Assembly: GCA_024516155.1 (NCBI GenBank)
Contig: JAJJXM010000005.1
Location: forward strand, 806,001-870,000
Direction: 5' to 3'
DNA: 64,000 nt
From: Pyronema omphalodes
Taxonomy: Eukaryota > Ascomycota > Pezizomycetes > Pezizales > Pyronemataceae
The notes beneath the pieces were generated by a model, which worked only from the letters and a program-made list of their open reading frames with translations, was not told the DNA's origin and searched no databases. Each line of letters opens with the position of its first letter. Position 1 is the first letter of the stretch. The position numbers were made by a program, and so were the translations under genes. Shown piece by piece: positions 12,095 to 21,984 of the stretch.

Positions 12095-13185
12095 CGCTGG
12101 GAGGAGGGTAAGGGAAAGGTGAGGAAAAGCTTATGGAAATCCTATTTTTCAATTTTTACTTTTAGGAGGATTAGAGTTTATTATAATTTACTGGTGAGAT
12201 CGGGTACTGTGAACGCGGATTGTGGGCTGTGGATTATGTATTGCAGTTGCAGCTTTCGGTGAGGTTTACAGAGATAGGTTCAATAGGCTCTACGTTATGG
12301 CGAGTATAGCAGTCGTTGTTATCTTTTACCTACTCCCCTCTATTTTGTGTTCTTTTGCTTTTGCTGTTTTTCCATCGAGTATCTATCTAGCTATTTCGTC
12401 ACCCCCAGAAATATCAATAATATCGAGTTAAAACATACCCAAAACACAATTTTAAAGTTCTCAAATAACCTCAGATTCATCACTACTATTACGCCTTGGC
12501 AGTCGTTACATCGAGTCATCAATGAATTCCAACAGGCTGCTTTACATGTTATACCTGTTTCGGCACAAGAGGAAAAGACAGCTTTGGAAGTTAGTGATAT
12601 TTGTTATATACTGTGTTTACGGAATTTATGGGTTGTGTTAAATAATTTAGCGGATGATTTCAATGAGTTGGGGGCAGGGAGTTAGTGGCTGCAAAACTGC
12701 GGACTCTGCGGTATTGATTATTCATTGTGCTTGTTGTGCTGTTCTTAATTTTCTGCGGATGTAGTTAGTAAGGAGATTAATTCGGACAAGACTGGCAAAG
12801 GCGAGGACTTCAAATGGTAAATTTTGTGCTACATGATTGCCATAGCCGCTGACAGATACTTGAAGGAGAACAAAGTACTTTTTTTATTTCTGGAATTGCT
12901 TGGGAATAATCACGTGGAGTCACTGGTACCTTTATATGCAGGCATTGTAATTAGGGTTGAAAGATGAAATACTATTGGATCCATAAGTACATCCAAATTT
13001 CGTAAGAAAACAAGATTCATTCATTAGACTAAACAAGAACAAGATGCCATTACAAAGAACATGAAAAACTAGAAAAAAACAAATGCGCCCAGTAACCAGT
13101 TTCACAAACCCAAATGCTAAAGCCAATCACAAATTACCCCACAATTCCACACAACCTCCCCCCCCCCCCATCAAGTTTTAAGATC
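12095..13185. other. Intergenic region between the minisatellite and hsp20-1
   Basis: Mostly AT-rich. An open stretch on the plus strand ending at 12685 has locally protein-like composition in its last ~60 codons. It has no family I recognise and no obvious splice partners. Immediately downstream of hsp20-1 lies a poly-C run (about 13158-13169). Confidence 0.4.
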
Positions 13186-14097
13186 TTACTCAATCAACAC
13201 CTTTCTACCCACAAACTTCTTCTTCGGCACCACAATAGTCAACAGACCATTATCGAGCTTAGCAGTAACCTCATCCAACTCCACCGGAGTCGGGAACGAA
13301 AATGTTCGTTGAAATTCACCAAACTTTCTCTCATTGATCCAAGTTTTGTATGCCTCCTTCTCTTCCTCCTTCTCCTCCTCCTTCTTTTCAACAACCTTCT
13401 CCAACGCCTTCTCGATGGTCTTATCTTCCTCTGACTTGGTGGTTGGTGAAACTAGACCTGATACAGCACTGCTTCTTCGGCTTCTAACATGGCTGACAAT
13501 CGAGATATCATCCTCATCTTCCGTGTCTTCAACATAAGGCTGGAGGCTCTTCACACTCTTGGTGTCGTCTTTATCATCCTTCTCTTCTTCCTCCTCCTTT
13601 GATTTCACCTCCACAATCTCAGTCTCAGATTCCTCAACCTCCTTCTCCTTCTCTTGTTCCTTTTCTTTCTCCTCTAATGACTTGGTTGCAGCAGCCACAA
13701 TAGGTTCCGACCGCTCCACACTTCCCGAAATAGTAATACTGTTCAAATCCGAGAACTCAATGTTGATAGCCTTCTTGTTGCTAAGTCCCGGGAATTCTCC
13801 ATATAGGTGGTAGGAGCTTTCAGTTTCGTAGGCGTCGAAGTGTGGGGTGAAAGTGCGGACGGCCTTTACTGGGGCGGATACGGGATTCTTGGGGGAGACT
13901 GGGCGCTTAGTGGTGGTGGTAGTTTGGCGCTCGGATGGCTTAGAGGGCTTTGCAACTTCCTGTTCAGTGGGTCGGATGGGTTGCTCAGCGTGCGCTTGTT
14001 GTTGCAGGCTGGAAACTAGGGCTGCGAGGAAGGGGTCGATGTGTTGCTTTCTTGAAGGCATTTGGGAGTGGAGAGGTAGAGCGAAGTAGTGCGACAT
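13186..14097 (-). CDS. Small heat shock protein, Hsp20/Hsp30-type, paralogue 1
   Basis: ATP-independent chaperone of the alpha-crystallin family, 303 residues, no intron. The alpha-crystallin domain is split. Its first half (about 85-128) has FDAYETESSYHLYGEFPGL and the ITISGSVER strand. A Lys/Glu-rich insert (about 129-250) follows and contains SLQPYVEDTEDEDD and an RSRRSS motif. The second half (about 252-303) runs from the WINERKFGEFQRTFSFP strand to GLLTIVVPKK and VLIE. An insert between strands is known for Pezizomycotina Hsp30 proteins, but this one is long. Of the five paralogues, this is closest to the usual Hsp30 form. A heat-shock element lies about 345 bp upstream. Confidence 0.92.
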   Translation of the reverse strand: MSHYFALPLHSQMPSRKQHIDPFLAALVSSLQQQAHAEQPIRPTEQEVAKPSKPSERQTTTTTKRPVSPKNPVSAPVKAVRTFTPHFDAYETESSYHLYGEFPGLSNKKAINIEFSDLNSITISGSVERSEPIVAAATKSLEEKEKEQEKEKEVEESETEIVEVKSKEEEEEKDDKDDTKSVKSLQPYVEDTEDEDDISIVSHVRSRRSSAVSGLVSPTTKSEEDKTIEKALEKVVEKKEEEKEEEKEAYKTWINERKFGEFQRTFSFPTPVELDEVTAKLDNGLLTIVVPKKKFVGRKVLIE

Positions 14098-14441
14098 TTT
14101 TACGGGATTTGTAGTGATTAGAGATATCGGTTGTTGTTGGAGATGATGTAGCTGATGGTATTTGATGGGATGTTGATATTGGATGTTTCTGTATTCAGGA
14201 TGTTCTTTGTTGTATCTGATGATGTTTTCTGATGATGATGAACAGTAACCATCCCACGTCTACAAGCAGGTTTTATAGCCATTATTTCCCACTGTACGAC
14301 CGAACACTTCAGATGACAGAATAACAATCTACAGGTTTCTGGTCATTGTTTGGATATCTCACGTTGATTCTAGAAGTTACCGAAATTGCGTAGTTACCTC
14401 GACCATGAACTGGGTGGTCGTCGACGCTGCGAGCCGGTGCT

Positions 14442-14468
14442 GGAAGATTCTAGATAGCTTATCACTCG
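14442..14468. promoter_or_regulatory. Heat-shock element plus TTATCACTCG box upstream of hsp20-1
   Basis: GGAAGATTCTAGA at 14442-14454 matches alternating nGAAn/nTTCn units bound by Hsf1. TTATCACTCG at 14459-14468 follows at once and recurs, as CTATCACTCG, upstream of paralogues 2, 3 and 4. The first element is a known motif; the role of the second is unknown. Confidence 0.65.
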
Positions 14469-15750
14469 CGCGCTAGTGGCTAGTGACTAATCGCTGCTTG
14501 CTGACCAACCGTCTGCTTCGCAAGCCTTCGCTTCGCTAAACACTAGTGGATGATGAACCGTGCAGATACTAGTGCCTACTGGATCGGTCCGCAGCAGATC
14601 TTGGCTCGGACACGCTCCGGCCCGGGTTACAACGTTGGCTACGTCATCGCCACTCTGCTGCTGTATGGTGATATCCCGTCCACTCCCAGGGGTTTCCCGT
14701 GAGTCGTCGCGTATGCGAGCGGTGTTCATTTTTCTATGGCCTCAACACGTGATACACGGGTGGTTTAATTCTATGTGATGTTGGTCGATGTGCACGCGGC
14801 CGTTGTTTCGATAACGGACGCGTTGAAACTTGAAGCCCATGGAGATACGCAAAGTAATTACTCGGGCATATACATACGCCGCTGTGACATATGTGGGACA
14901 AACTGTAGAGTACAGAAAACCTGGAGCAAACACAACTGCAGCGGTAATTAGTACCATCACTTGAAAAATGCTTCAGTCGATAGTGATTATTTTCCGCAAC
15001 ACACGTATTTTGAATGCCATTTTCTTCATCGATTACGCTGGTGGTCCTTAGCATGTTAGTAAGGTGCGATCACGTTACTATTAACTCTAGATGTTGTTAG
15101 TCATCGTTTTTGTGCCTATAAGATTTACAGACGTGATGCTTATTGGCTGAAGGTACTTACATTACACTGACCAGTTGGCAGTAACTTAGAATTTTTGTAG
15201 AAATTACTGTCTCTGCCAGTTTTTGATTTTTCATTGTTTTCCGCGATTAATTCGATTGAGAAAGGCCTTGAATACTACTGTACTGGCCTCTAGCATTTCT
15301 TCCGTTTCTGATTTTTGTTTTCGTGGTCTTTTCTCGTGGATAGGGTTCCATTTCATGTGTTATCGAGGAATATTGACACAGCGGTTATTCAACCCCTTGG
15401 TGTAAACAGATGGTTGGTATCTTTTTATTCCCACAACAAAGTGGGTGGTTTCTTCTGTAAGAATTCTCTTTCGTTTCGCCAATTTTCGGTGTTTTGCGGA
15501 ATATATCATCGTTTGGTGTGGAGTACTTACCAGATTCACTGAGGTACAATATTTTTATGGCTTCGGCTCTAGATCAATCTTTGTATTCGATTTCACAGGA
15601 GATTATAGGAAAATCGCATATTTTAGAAAACATTATATTAATCCCTAATAACAAACAAAAAAGCAAGACAAATCACAAACGCCATTTTCCATGAATCCCA
15701 ATTTATCACAATCAAAACAAACTATTTGCCATCTCTCTCTTCTCCTCCCA
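14469..15750. other. Intergenic between hsp20-1 and hsp20-2
   Basis: Contains the distal promoter of paralogue 1 and the 3' flank of paralogue 2. No further gene recognised; open frames lack family features. Confidence 0.5.
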
Positions 15751-16860
15751 CTAGTCAATCTCAATTCTCCTCCTCAAAAACCTCTTCTTCGGCACCGAAA
15801 TCTCCAACAACCCATCCTCCAATGTCGCCTTCACATCCTCCACCGAAACCGGAGACGGGAACTTAAACTTCCTACTGAACTCCCCGAAACTCCTCTCACT
15901 AACAATAGTTCTCGGGTAGTGGTTAACATCCAACTTCCTCTTTTCCTCCTTCTTCTCAGGTGGGGAGTATCTAACCATCTCCCCGGCAGCAGGTCGAGAA
16001 CGACTCGAATCCATAGATCTGGTGGAACAAGTGCTGCTTCTTCTACTCCTTAGACTTTCCTTGCTGCTTGGAGTAATAGGATCACATTCGTCATCTGTAT
16101 CCTCAACATAGGGTTGTAGACTCTTCTCTGAAGTAACTGACTGGGCGTCATCGTTATCAGTTGTCTCCCCCTGCTCCTGCTCCTTCTCTTCCTCAATCTT
16201 CTTCTCCTCAACCTTCTTCTCCACATCCCTCTTGATACAGCCAGAAATCGTAACACTATCCCCCTCATCCCCAGAAGAGAAATCAATATTAATCGCCTTC
16301 TTATCCCTAACACCAGGTAGGGATCCGCTAAGGTAATATGCAGAGTCGGTTTCGTACATATCGAATCGCGGGGAGAAGGGTTTCTTCGCCATCATTGTCT
16401 CCTGGTTTACTGGTGCTGAGGAGACGGCGATTTGTTTCTGGGTCTTGGGGGCGGAAATGGTTCGGGTGTTCTTCTTTGCTGTTGTCGGGGTGTGTTTGAG
16501 CTGAGGCTGCTGCTTCCTTGGTGCAATAGTCGACTTTGGCTGCGGCCTGCTCTGAGATGCATAGGAAGAGGCAGAGAAAGGATTGTGGTGGTGCTGCTGC
16601 TGCTGGTGCCGGTGCTGGTGCTGGTGATCTTCTTTCTCCTCGGGAACTCGGAGAACAGCAAAAGAAGGCTGCCGACGGGTCTGCTTCATAGCGGGTGCTT
16701 CCCAGGTTCTGCGAGGAGCAGCTGCGTGGGTAGGAAGAATTCCATGGAGGAGGAAGGGAAGGAATGCGTCTTCGGTTTCTTCCAGGTATTGAGGAGAAGG
16801 TGTGGGTTCGTAGTAGTAGATTGGGAGGTTTGTTGACCAGGGGTATGTGTAGAATTCCAT
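15751..16860 (-). CDS. Small heat shock protein, Hsp20/Hsp30-type, paralogue 2
   Basis: 369 residues, no intron. The N-terminus has a Tyr/Pro-rich start and a His/Gln run at about 79-92. The alpha-crystallin first half spans about 162-210 (FDMYETDSAYYLSGSLPGV, VTISGCIKR). A charged insert (about 211-318) carries SLQPYVEDTDDECDPITP and RSRRSS. The second half (about 319-369) begins SERSFGEFSRKFKFPSPV and ends GLLEISVPKKRFLRRRIEID. The SERSFGEF segment keeps the Hsp30-type consensus better than paralogues 3-5. A heat-shock element lies about 400 bp upstream. Same strand and orientation as its neighbours, consistent with tandem duplication. Confidence 0.92.
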   Translation of the reverse strand: MEFYTYPWSTNLPIYYYEPTPSPQYLEETEDAFLPFLLHGILPTHAAAPRRTWEAPAMKQTRRQPSFAVLRVPEEKEDHQHQHRHQQQQHHHNPFSASSYASQSRPQPKSTIAPRKQQPQLKHTPTTAKKNTRTISAPKTQKQIAVSSAPVNQETMMAKKPFSPRFDMYETDSAYYLSGSLPGVRDKKAINIDFSSGDEGDSVTISGCIKRDVEKKVEEKKIEEEKEQEQGETTDNDDAQSVTSEKSLQPYVEDTDDECDPITPSSKESLRSRRSSTCSTRSMDSSRSRPAAGEMVRYSPPEKKEEKRKLDVNHYPRTIVSERSFGEFSRKFKFPSPVSVEDVKATLEDGLLEISVPKKRFLRRRIEID

Positions 16861-17171
16861 TTTTGTAGTGGTGGTTTGTTGTTCGAAGGCTTTGGATTTC
16901 AGATAGAGATTTGATGGTCTAAAGGTTTAAATCGTAGTTGAAGCGTTCGCGAGATATGCAATTGAAGCGTTGTTTCTGATAATCTATCCGAGTGATGATG
17001 ATGATGGTACTTCCGCCGGGTGGGAATTCGCAGGTCTTTTTATCTCTAATACATGTTTCCTAGCATCGGTATCGCGTTACTCTACACACCGTTCCGCAGA
17101 TCGTCACTTTCTCTATGCCGCTCTAGAATCATCATAGTCGCTGCGCGATCCTTCTGGAAATCGCTAGTATG

Positions 17172-17275
17172 CTATCACTCGTGCCAAGGTTCTGGTTATG
17201 ACTATGATAGAACCTTGGCACGCGTAGGTTGCGCGACCGTGCTGGAAGTTGCGACCGCAGTGTGGAATGTTCTAG
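17172..17275. promoter_or_regulatory. CTATCACTCG box and heat-shock element upstream of hsp20-2
   Basis: CTATCACTCG at 17172-17181, preceded by a CTGGAAATCGCTAG sequence that looks like a decayed heat-shock element. A better GGAATGTTCTAG lies at 17264-17275. The arrangement resembles that upstream of paralogues 1, 3 and 4, with the spacing altered. Confidence 0.6.
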
Positions 17276-18550
17276 TATGTACTGGTCACGGGGTGGGTTA
17301 CCCGGAGTAACTTGGTAACTTGGCTGGCGCTGTGCGGCTGTAGTACGCGTGCCAAGATTGTGGCTTGCACGGTATGCCACGGTTGCACCACGGTCACCAA
17401 CTCAAGTCTCTGGGTATGGTAGCAGGCTTGAACAACTGGGTGAACTTTTAGGATGTTAGAGTCAGACGGCTCAACGCAAAATACCGGGTGAAGATGAATA
17501 AACTTTCCTGGTAAGGTCCGCTGTAATATACCTACGCAAGTATGGTGAAATCATGGCAGAATTATGCCAGTAAGGAGAAAGCGGAAATTATTAGGAGTAT
17601 TTTGTAGTGTATTGAGAATTAGATAATTTGGATTCCATAACTATCTGGCATGAATTAGTTGTACATAGCATACATGTGGCTTGCAGGTGTGCACGAGCCT
17701 GTCTATGTATGTAATCAAGGTTGATTGTATGATGGGATAAGGGTCAGAATATGCATTACGGGATTGGAATGAACAGGATTCGATGAGTTTAAGGTATGGG
17801 GAATGAGTTTACTCTTCAGTTTTAGGGGAGGAAAACTTATGAATACGAGGTCTTAAGTGCTGTGTCTGGCTGTAGACTGTGATTCGCTTAAAGAAGCGCT
17901 TACATATGAGAGTACACGAGAAGCGTGTTAAGCGCGAGACATAAGTTTTGTGACTCACAAGATAAGCGAAGTGGTATTGCTTACATTCATGGAAGGACTT
18001 GTCTTGAAGCTGGTATAGACATCCCGTATGGTGCACTGAAAATTGATTGAAGTAATAACTGACGGTGTGTGATTGTGTTCAGTTTTCAGAAATGTTCATC
18101 TCATCAGGGAGAGTTCTATTGCACTGTCATAACAATCATAACCAATTGAGCAGAGTACACAACTCTCATCTACCATCATACGTCACGTATCTATCACCCA
18201 TCTCTATGAAAGCTCACACTGGACCTTTGCACGCATTTTGACGCCCCAGTCATTCACTGGGAGTTTCATAATGCGTGTCACTACATTTTGGGCGATGATT
18301 TAAGAGGGACAATTACATGTTTTGGATATCCAATTTAATTCAATTAAATCTCATCTAAGCCAGAACACAAAACAAAAAAACAAAGTACCCAATCCCAAAC
18401 GCCTTGTAAATACATCAAAATCAAACCCAAGCCCAAACTCCATTCCCATACATGTGCCTATTCATAAAACAAAGCAGATCATAATCCCAATTCTCACATC
18501 TTTCACCTGCTTTTTTTTTCTTTTTCTTCTTTTTACACATCCTCCCCGCC
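17276..18550. other. Intergenic between hsp20-2 and hsp20-3
   Basis: No gene recognised. The stretch 18330-18520 is the downstream flank of paralogue 3 and is repeated downstream of paralogue 4 (about 21660-21870) and as an orphan near 20500-20640. Confidence 0.55.
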
Positions 18551-19672
18551 TTAGACATACCACATCCTCGGCGGAACCCTGACCATTCTCTTTTTCGGTA
18601 CCATAATCTCCAACCTATCCCCCTCTAACCTCGCCTTAACCCCTCTCATCTCCACTGGTCTCGGGAACTGGAATTTCTTACTAAACTTCTCGGTCGTTGT
18701 CTGCTTTGTAATTCGCTTGGTGTTGCGTTTCGGAGTTGATGATTTCGGTGTTCTCTGAATCTTGGATAGTTGTAATGTGGAGGTCTTCGCCTGTGTCTTG
18801 TTCTTTGCCAAGGGGCGGGCCGAGTTCGCAGGGTTGGCAGAGTTCGCAGAGTTCGTAGAAGCGAATGATGATCTAGAAGAAGCAGAACTACAGCTACCCC
18901 GACGAATCTGTAGCGAAGCCTTAGCGCGGGGAGTTCGTGGATCATCGATATCTTCTACGTCTTCTACATATGGCTGTAGTGATCTTGACTCTGTCTCCGA
19001 CTCTGATCCGACTTCTGACTCGGATTCTGACTCCACCTCTGACTCGACCTCAGAATCATCCTCGCTCTCATCACTCTCATCACTCTCACTCTCGTCTTCA
19101 GTCTCAGTTTCAGTCTCAGTCTCGCTCTCAATCTCCACCTCCGTCTCAGTCTCAACATTTCCAGAAATAACAAGCATATCATCATCCAGAAACCTAACAT
19201 CGATCGACTTCTTATCCACCCCCTCAGGTAGCGATGCAAGGATATGGTATGCCTCCTCCGTTTCATAGGTTTTGTATTGCGGTTCCTTCTTTGCTGCTAC
19301 TTGCAGCGCTGGTTGTGAGGGGCGGTGGTTGATCTGCGTATTCCGGGGATTCCGGAGACTCTGCGCTACGGGAGTGCGGCGAACTGGGCCTGCGCCCGCG
19401 CCTGCGCCTGGAGCTCGCATATTGGCAGTCGACTGAGGGCGGTGAAGTTGTCTTTCCGGAATAGGGGCTCGAAGGTTGGCTGTGGAATTTCTACACGCCA
19501 GCGCTCTGGTAGGGGTGGGCTGCATCATCGGTGAAACCCCCATACCGGGAAACAGAGAGGAGAAGAAGGGATCGATATATTGTTCCCTGGGGTATTGAGG
19601 TTGTTGTCGAGGTCTGCAGAAGAAGGGGTTTCCGCCGCCGCTGTAGGGTGAGAAGAAGGGGCTTGAAAACAT
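18551..19672 (-). CDS. Small heat shock protein, Hsp20-type with Ser/Glu-repeat insert, paralogue 3
   Basis: 373 residues, no intron. The N-terminus is Phe/Pro/Gly-rich (MFSSPFFSPYSGGGNPFFCR). The first half of the alpha-crystallin domain (about 131-172) has YKTYETEEAYHILASLPEGV and DDDMLVISG. Then come Glu-Thr and Glu-Ser dipeptide repeats (about 173-228), SLQPYVEDVEDIDDPRTPRA, an RRGS site and an Asn/Ser/Ala-rich linker. The second half (about 326-373) runs FSKKFQFPRPVEMRGVKARL and LEIMVPKKR and ends MWYV. It lacks the usual C-terminal I-x-I-type anchoring motif; the extreme C-terminus instead is aromatic. It is very similar to paralogue 4 over its whole length, so the two are a recent duplicate pair. 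Confidence 0.9.
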   Translation of the reverse strand: MFSSPFFSPYSGGGNPFFCRPRQQPQYPREQYIDPFFSSLFPGMGVSPMMQPTPTRALACRNSTANLRAPIPERQLHRPQSTANMRAPGAGAGAGPVRRTPVAQSLRNPRNTQINHRPSQPALQVAAKKEPQYKTYETEEAYHILASLPEGVDKKSIDVRFLDDDMLVISGNVETETEVEIESETETETETEDESESDESDESEDDSEVESEVESESESEVGSESETESRSLQPYVEDVEDIDDPRTPRAKASLQIRRGSCSSASSRSSFASTNSANSANPANSARPLAKNKTQAKTSTLQLSKIQRTPKSSTPKRNTKRITKQTTTEKFSKKFQFPRPVEMRGVKARLEGDRLEIMVPKKRMVRVPPRMWYV

Positions 19673-19680
19673 TTTGCTTT

Positions 19681-19812
19681 GTTGTTGGTTGATTTATGAG
19701 CGGTTTGTTGTTGATGCTGTAGATGTTGTGAAATTGATAGAGATTTGTTGTTGGCTGATTTATGAGCGGTTTGTTGTTGATGTTGTAGATGTTGTTAAAT
19801 TGATAGAGATTT
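19681..19812. repeat. Two tandem 66-bp units in the 5' leader of hsp20-3
   Basis: Units 19681-19746 and 19747-19812 differ at only a few positions. The same 66-bp sequence occurs once upstream of paralogue 4 (from about 23022). It lies directly upstream of the start codon, so the duplication would probably lengthen the untranslated leader. Confidence 0.88.
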
Positions 19813-20073
19813 GTTGTTGGTTGTGGTTTCGTTTTGGATCGAGTGCTTGTTTGTGTTGCGATATTCGAATGATGATGTGTGTCTAGCTGAGGATTCGGGT
19901 GTGTTTTATGCAGGGTGCTCTCGCTACCACTCTCACGCTATCTACATAACCACATCTCGGAGTTCCATGAAACAAATGGTGGAGAATATTCGGTAGTCTA
20001 CTCGAGGTTGCTATGGTAACTCTAGTGAGGACCCGATGTTTCGAGAGGTTGCGAGGTGGCGCTAGTATCCGCT

Positions 20074-20100
20074 GGAACGTTCTAGTTGGGCTATCACTCG
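20074..20100. promoter_or_regulatory. Heat-shock element plus CTATCACTCG box upstream of hsp20-3
   Basis: GGAACGTTCTAG at 20074-20085 and CTATCACTCG at 20091-20100, about 400-430 bp upstream of the start codon. The layout matches that upstream of paralogue 4. Confidence 0.68.
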
Positions 20101-21984
20101 AGGTTATACGCTAGCGTCAGGAACAACATGGACGGCGTAGATCGATCATGGCGCTCCCGGCAAACGGGATTTTGGGTTACTGGTGCTCTTCGTGCTCGCC
20201 ATGCACTCTGAGCTCTTCGGGATCCCTGGTTGATGCGCCCTCCTGCTATTCCCTCCGCCGATACCGATGCCGAAAAACGATGTCTTTGAAAGAAACCTTA
20301 CTTGATTGAGCTGACTATGTCACTTCTGTGACTGCCATGATATGGTAGGTTTCTACCACCATGGCCAGTCTCTACGTCGGAAACTCACATTGGACCTTCG
20401 CACGCATTATAGCGCTCTAGATATGTACTAACTGATTTGTCTGTGACTACATTCTAGGCGATGATCAAAAAGGAACAAGTACATGTGTTGTATATGCACT
20501 TCAATTCTATTTGATTCAATTCAATCTAAGCAACAAAGGGAAAAAAAAGAAACCTTCCAATCCCGAACGCCTTGTAGATACATCGAAAACATATCCTAAA
20601 CAAAACCGAAAACCGAACCCGATCGCAAACTCCATTCCCAGGGATGCACACGAGACGAGATGAGACGAGACTGCGCCTGGTCTCGCGACGTCTCGTCTCA
20701 TGGGATTTAGTCTCGTAAGTCTCGAGACTTTGAGTGAGAAAAACCATTTCATGAAACTACGAGCGATGCAATAATTCTGCAATATATTATCTGCCCCAAT
20801 TCTCATGCTCTTCCTCGTCGATCACCTTCAGGACTTCAGATTCCGATAGTCCATTGTAAGTCTCGATGAGCAGGGTGTACTACCGTAGTAGTTTTACTAA
20901 GAAGCTGTTTCTTACACTTGGTCACAACTTTACCTGCATGACTGGATTGGCGAAGTTGGAGATAATCTATATTTATGTACGAGTTTCGACAAGTCTCTAG
21001 ATTATCTCGAGCTTTCAAAAAAACGTCTCGAGACGTCTCGTCTCGTAAAAGTTCAGTCTCGTCGGTCTTAAGCTGCTCGTCTCGTGTGCATGCTTAAACA
21101 AATCCCAACAAAACCAAGCTGTAACAAGGAAAACCGAACGGGATTGCAAACTCCATTCCGATAGATATTCATAAATCCAGTCCTAATTCCGAATCACGGT
21201 CACTGCATCCTGATCTTACAATCTGTCGAAGGTCACGAGAGAAGATCGAGAGAATGAGAGAAACGTGGAGGTGGAGGTGGATGAAGCGTATATTGATGAG
21301 CGTAAAGAGCAACGAAAGGTGCGAACAAGCAAGTACAAAGAAGCGAGACTGTCATTCATTCTCCACCTAGGTGCTAAGGCCTTAGGCGAACTACAAGACA
21401 ATGGTTGATGGGCCGTTCTACTATTCCCTCTGCAGATGCCGATGCCTAGAAATTATGGCTCAAAAAAAAACCCATAATTGATCGAGCTAACTACATCACT
21501 TCTGTCTACTATGAAACGATGTTCATCTACCACCAAGTCCTACAAAAACTCACATTAAGGCTTTGATGCCTCATCACACTCAAGATTCTGGCTAGAAGTT
21601 TCACCGTGTTTCAATCACTTCATCAAGACAACAATTTCAAAAAAGCACGATCTTGGAATTTCGGATATCCAATTCAATTGAATTTTATCTAAGCCACAAA
21701 AAAACAAAGAACCCAATCCCAAACGCCTTGTAAATACATCAAAAAAATAAATCCCAAACAATGCCAAGCATTTACAAAAAAACCAGACCCGAGCCAAAAA
21801 ACTCCATTCCTATGCATATTCATAAATCAAATCATAATCCTTATTCCCAATTCCAGTCATCGCATCTACGTCTTACACATCATCTACATCTTACACCGCA
21901 TCCCTCCCCCCTCACCCCCTCCCCCCCCTTGTTTTTCTTTCTTTCATTCTTTTTTTCTTCCTCCTTTTCCATATCCTCCCCGCC
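20101..21984. other. Intergenic with orphan hsp20 flank copies
   Basis: No intact gene. Sequence near 20220-20450 resembles sequence near 21415-21600, and part resembles the region near 18200-18260. The block at 20500-20640 plus 21095-21200 matches the downstream flanks of paralogues 3 and 4 but has no heat shock gene attached, so a paralogue has probably been lost here. The block is split by an inverted-repeat element. Confidence 0.55.
20644..21091. mobile_element. Non-autonomous inverted-repeat element (MITE-like), ~450 bp
   Basis: A perfect 16-bp inverted repeat ATGCACACGAGACGAG ends the element at 20644-20659 and, inverted, at 21076-21091. Subterminal regions at both ends are packed with GAGACG/CGTCTC and CTCGTCTCG words. 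No protein is encoded. The flanking sequence on both sides contains a similar GCAAACTCCATTCC segment. I cannot define a target-site duplication, so the superfamily is open. Confidence 0.68.

Noticed and set aside
11827..12262. Long repetitive open frames (Tyr-Glu-Gly, Asp-Met-Lys, Ser-Tyr-Pro repeats) on both strands
   Set aside because: They are all products of one 9-bp tandem array and have no supporting start context, splice sites or non-repeat coding sequence.
12437..12685. Plus-strand open stretch with protein-like composition near its end
   Set aside because: No recognisable family, no splice partners and no duplicate. It could be a remnant, but not enough supports a gene call.
18762..19268. 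Plus-strand Ser-rich open frames opposite hsp20-3 (and 22196-22648 opposite hsp20-4)
   Set aside because: They are antisense shadows of the Glu/Ser-repeat insert; GAG/GAA repeats read as CTC/TTC on the other strand.
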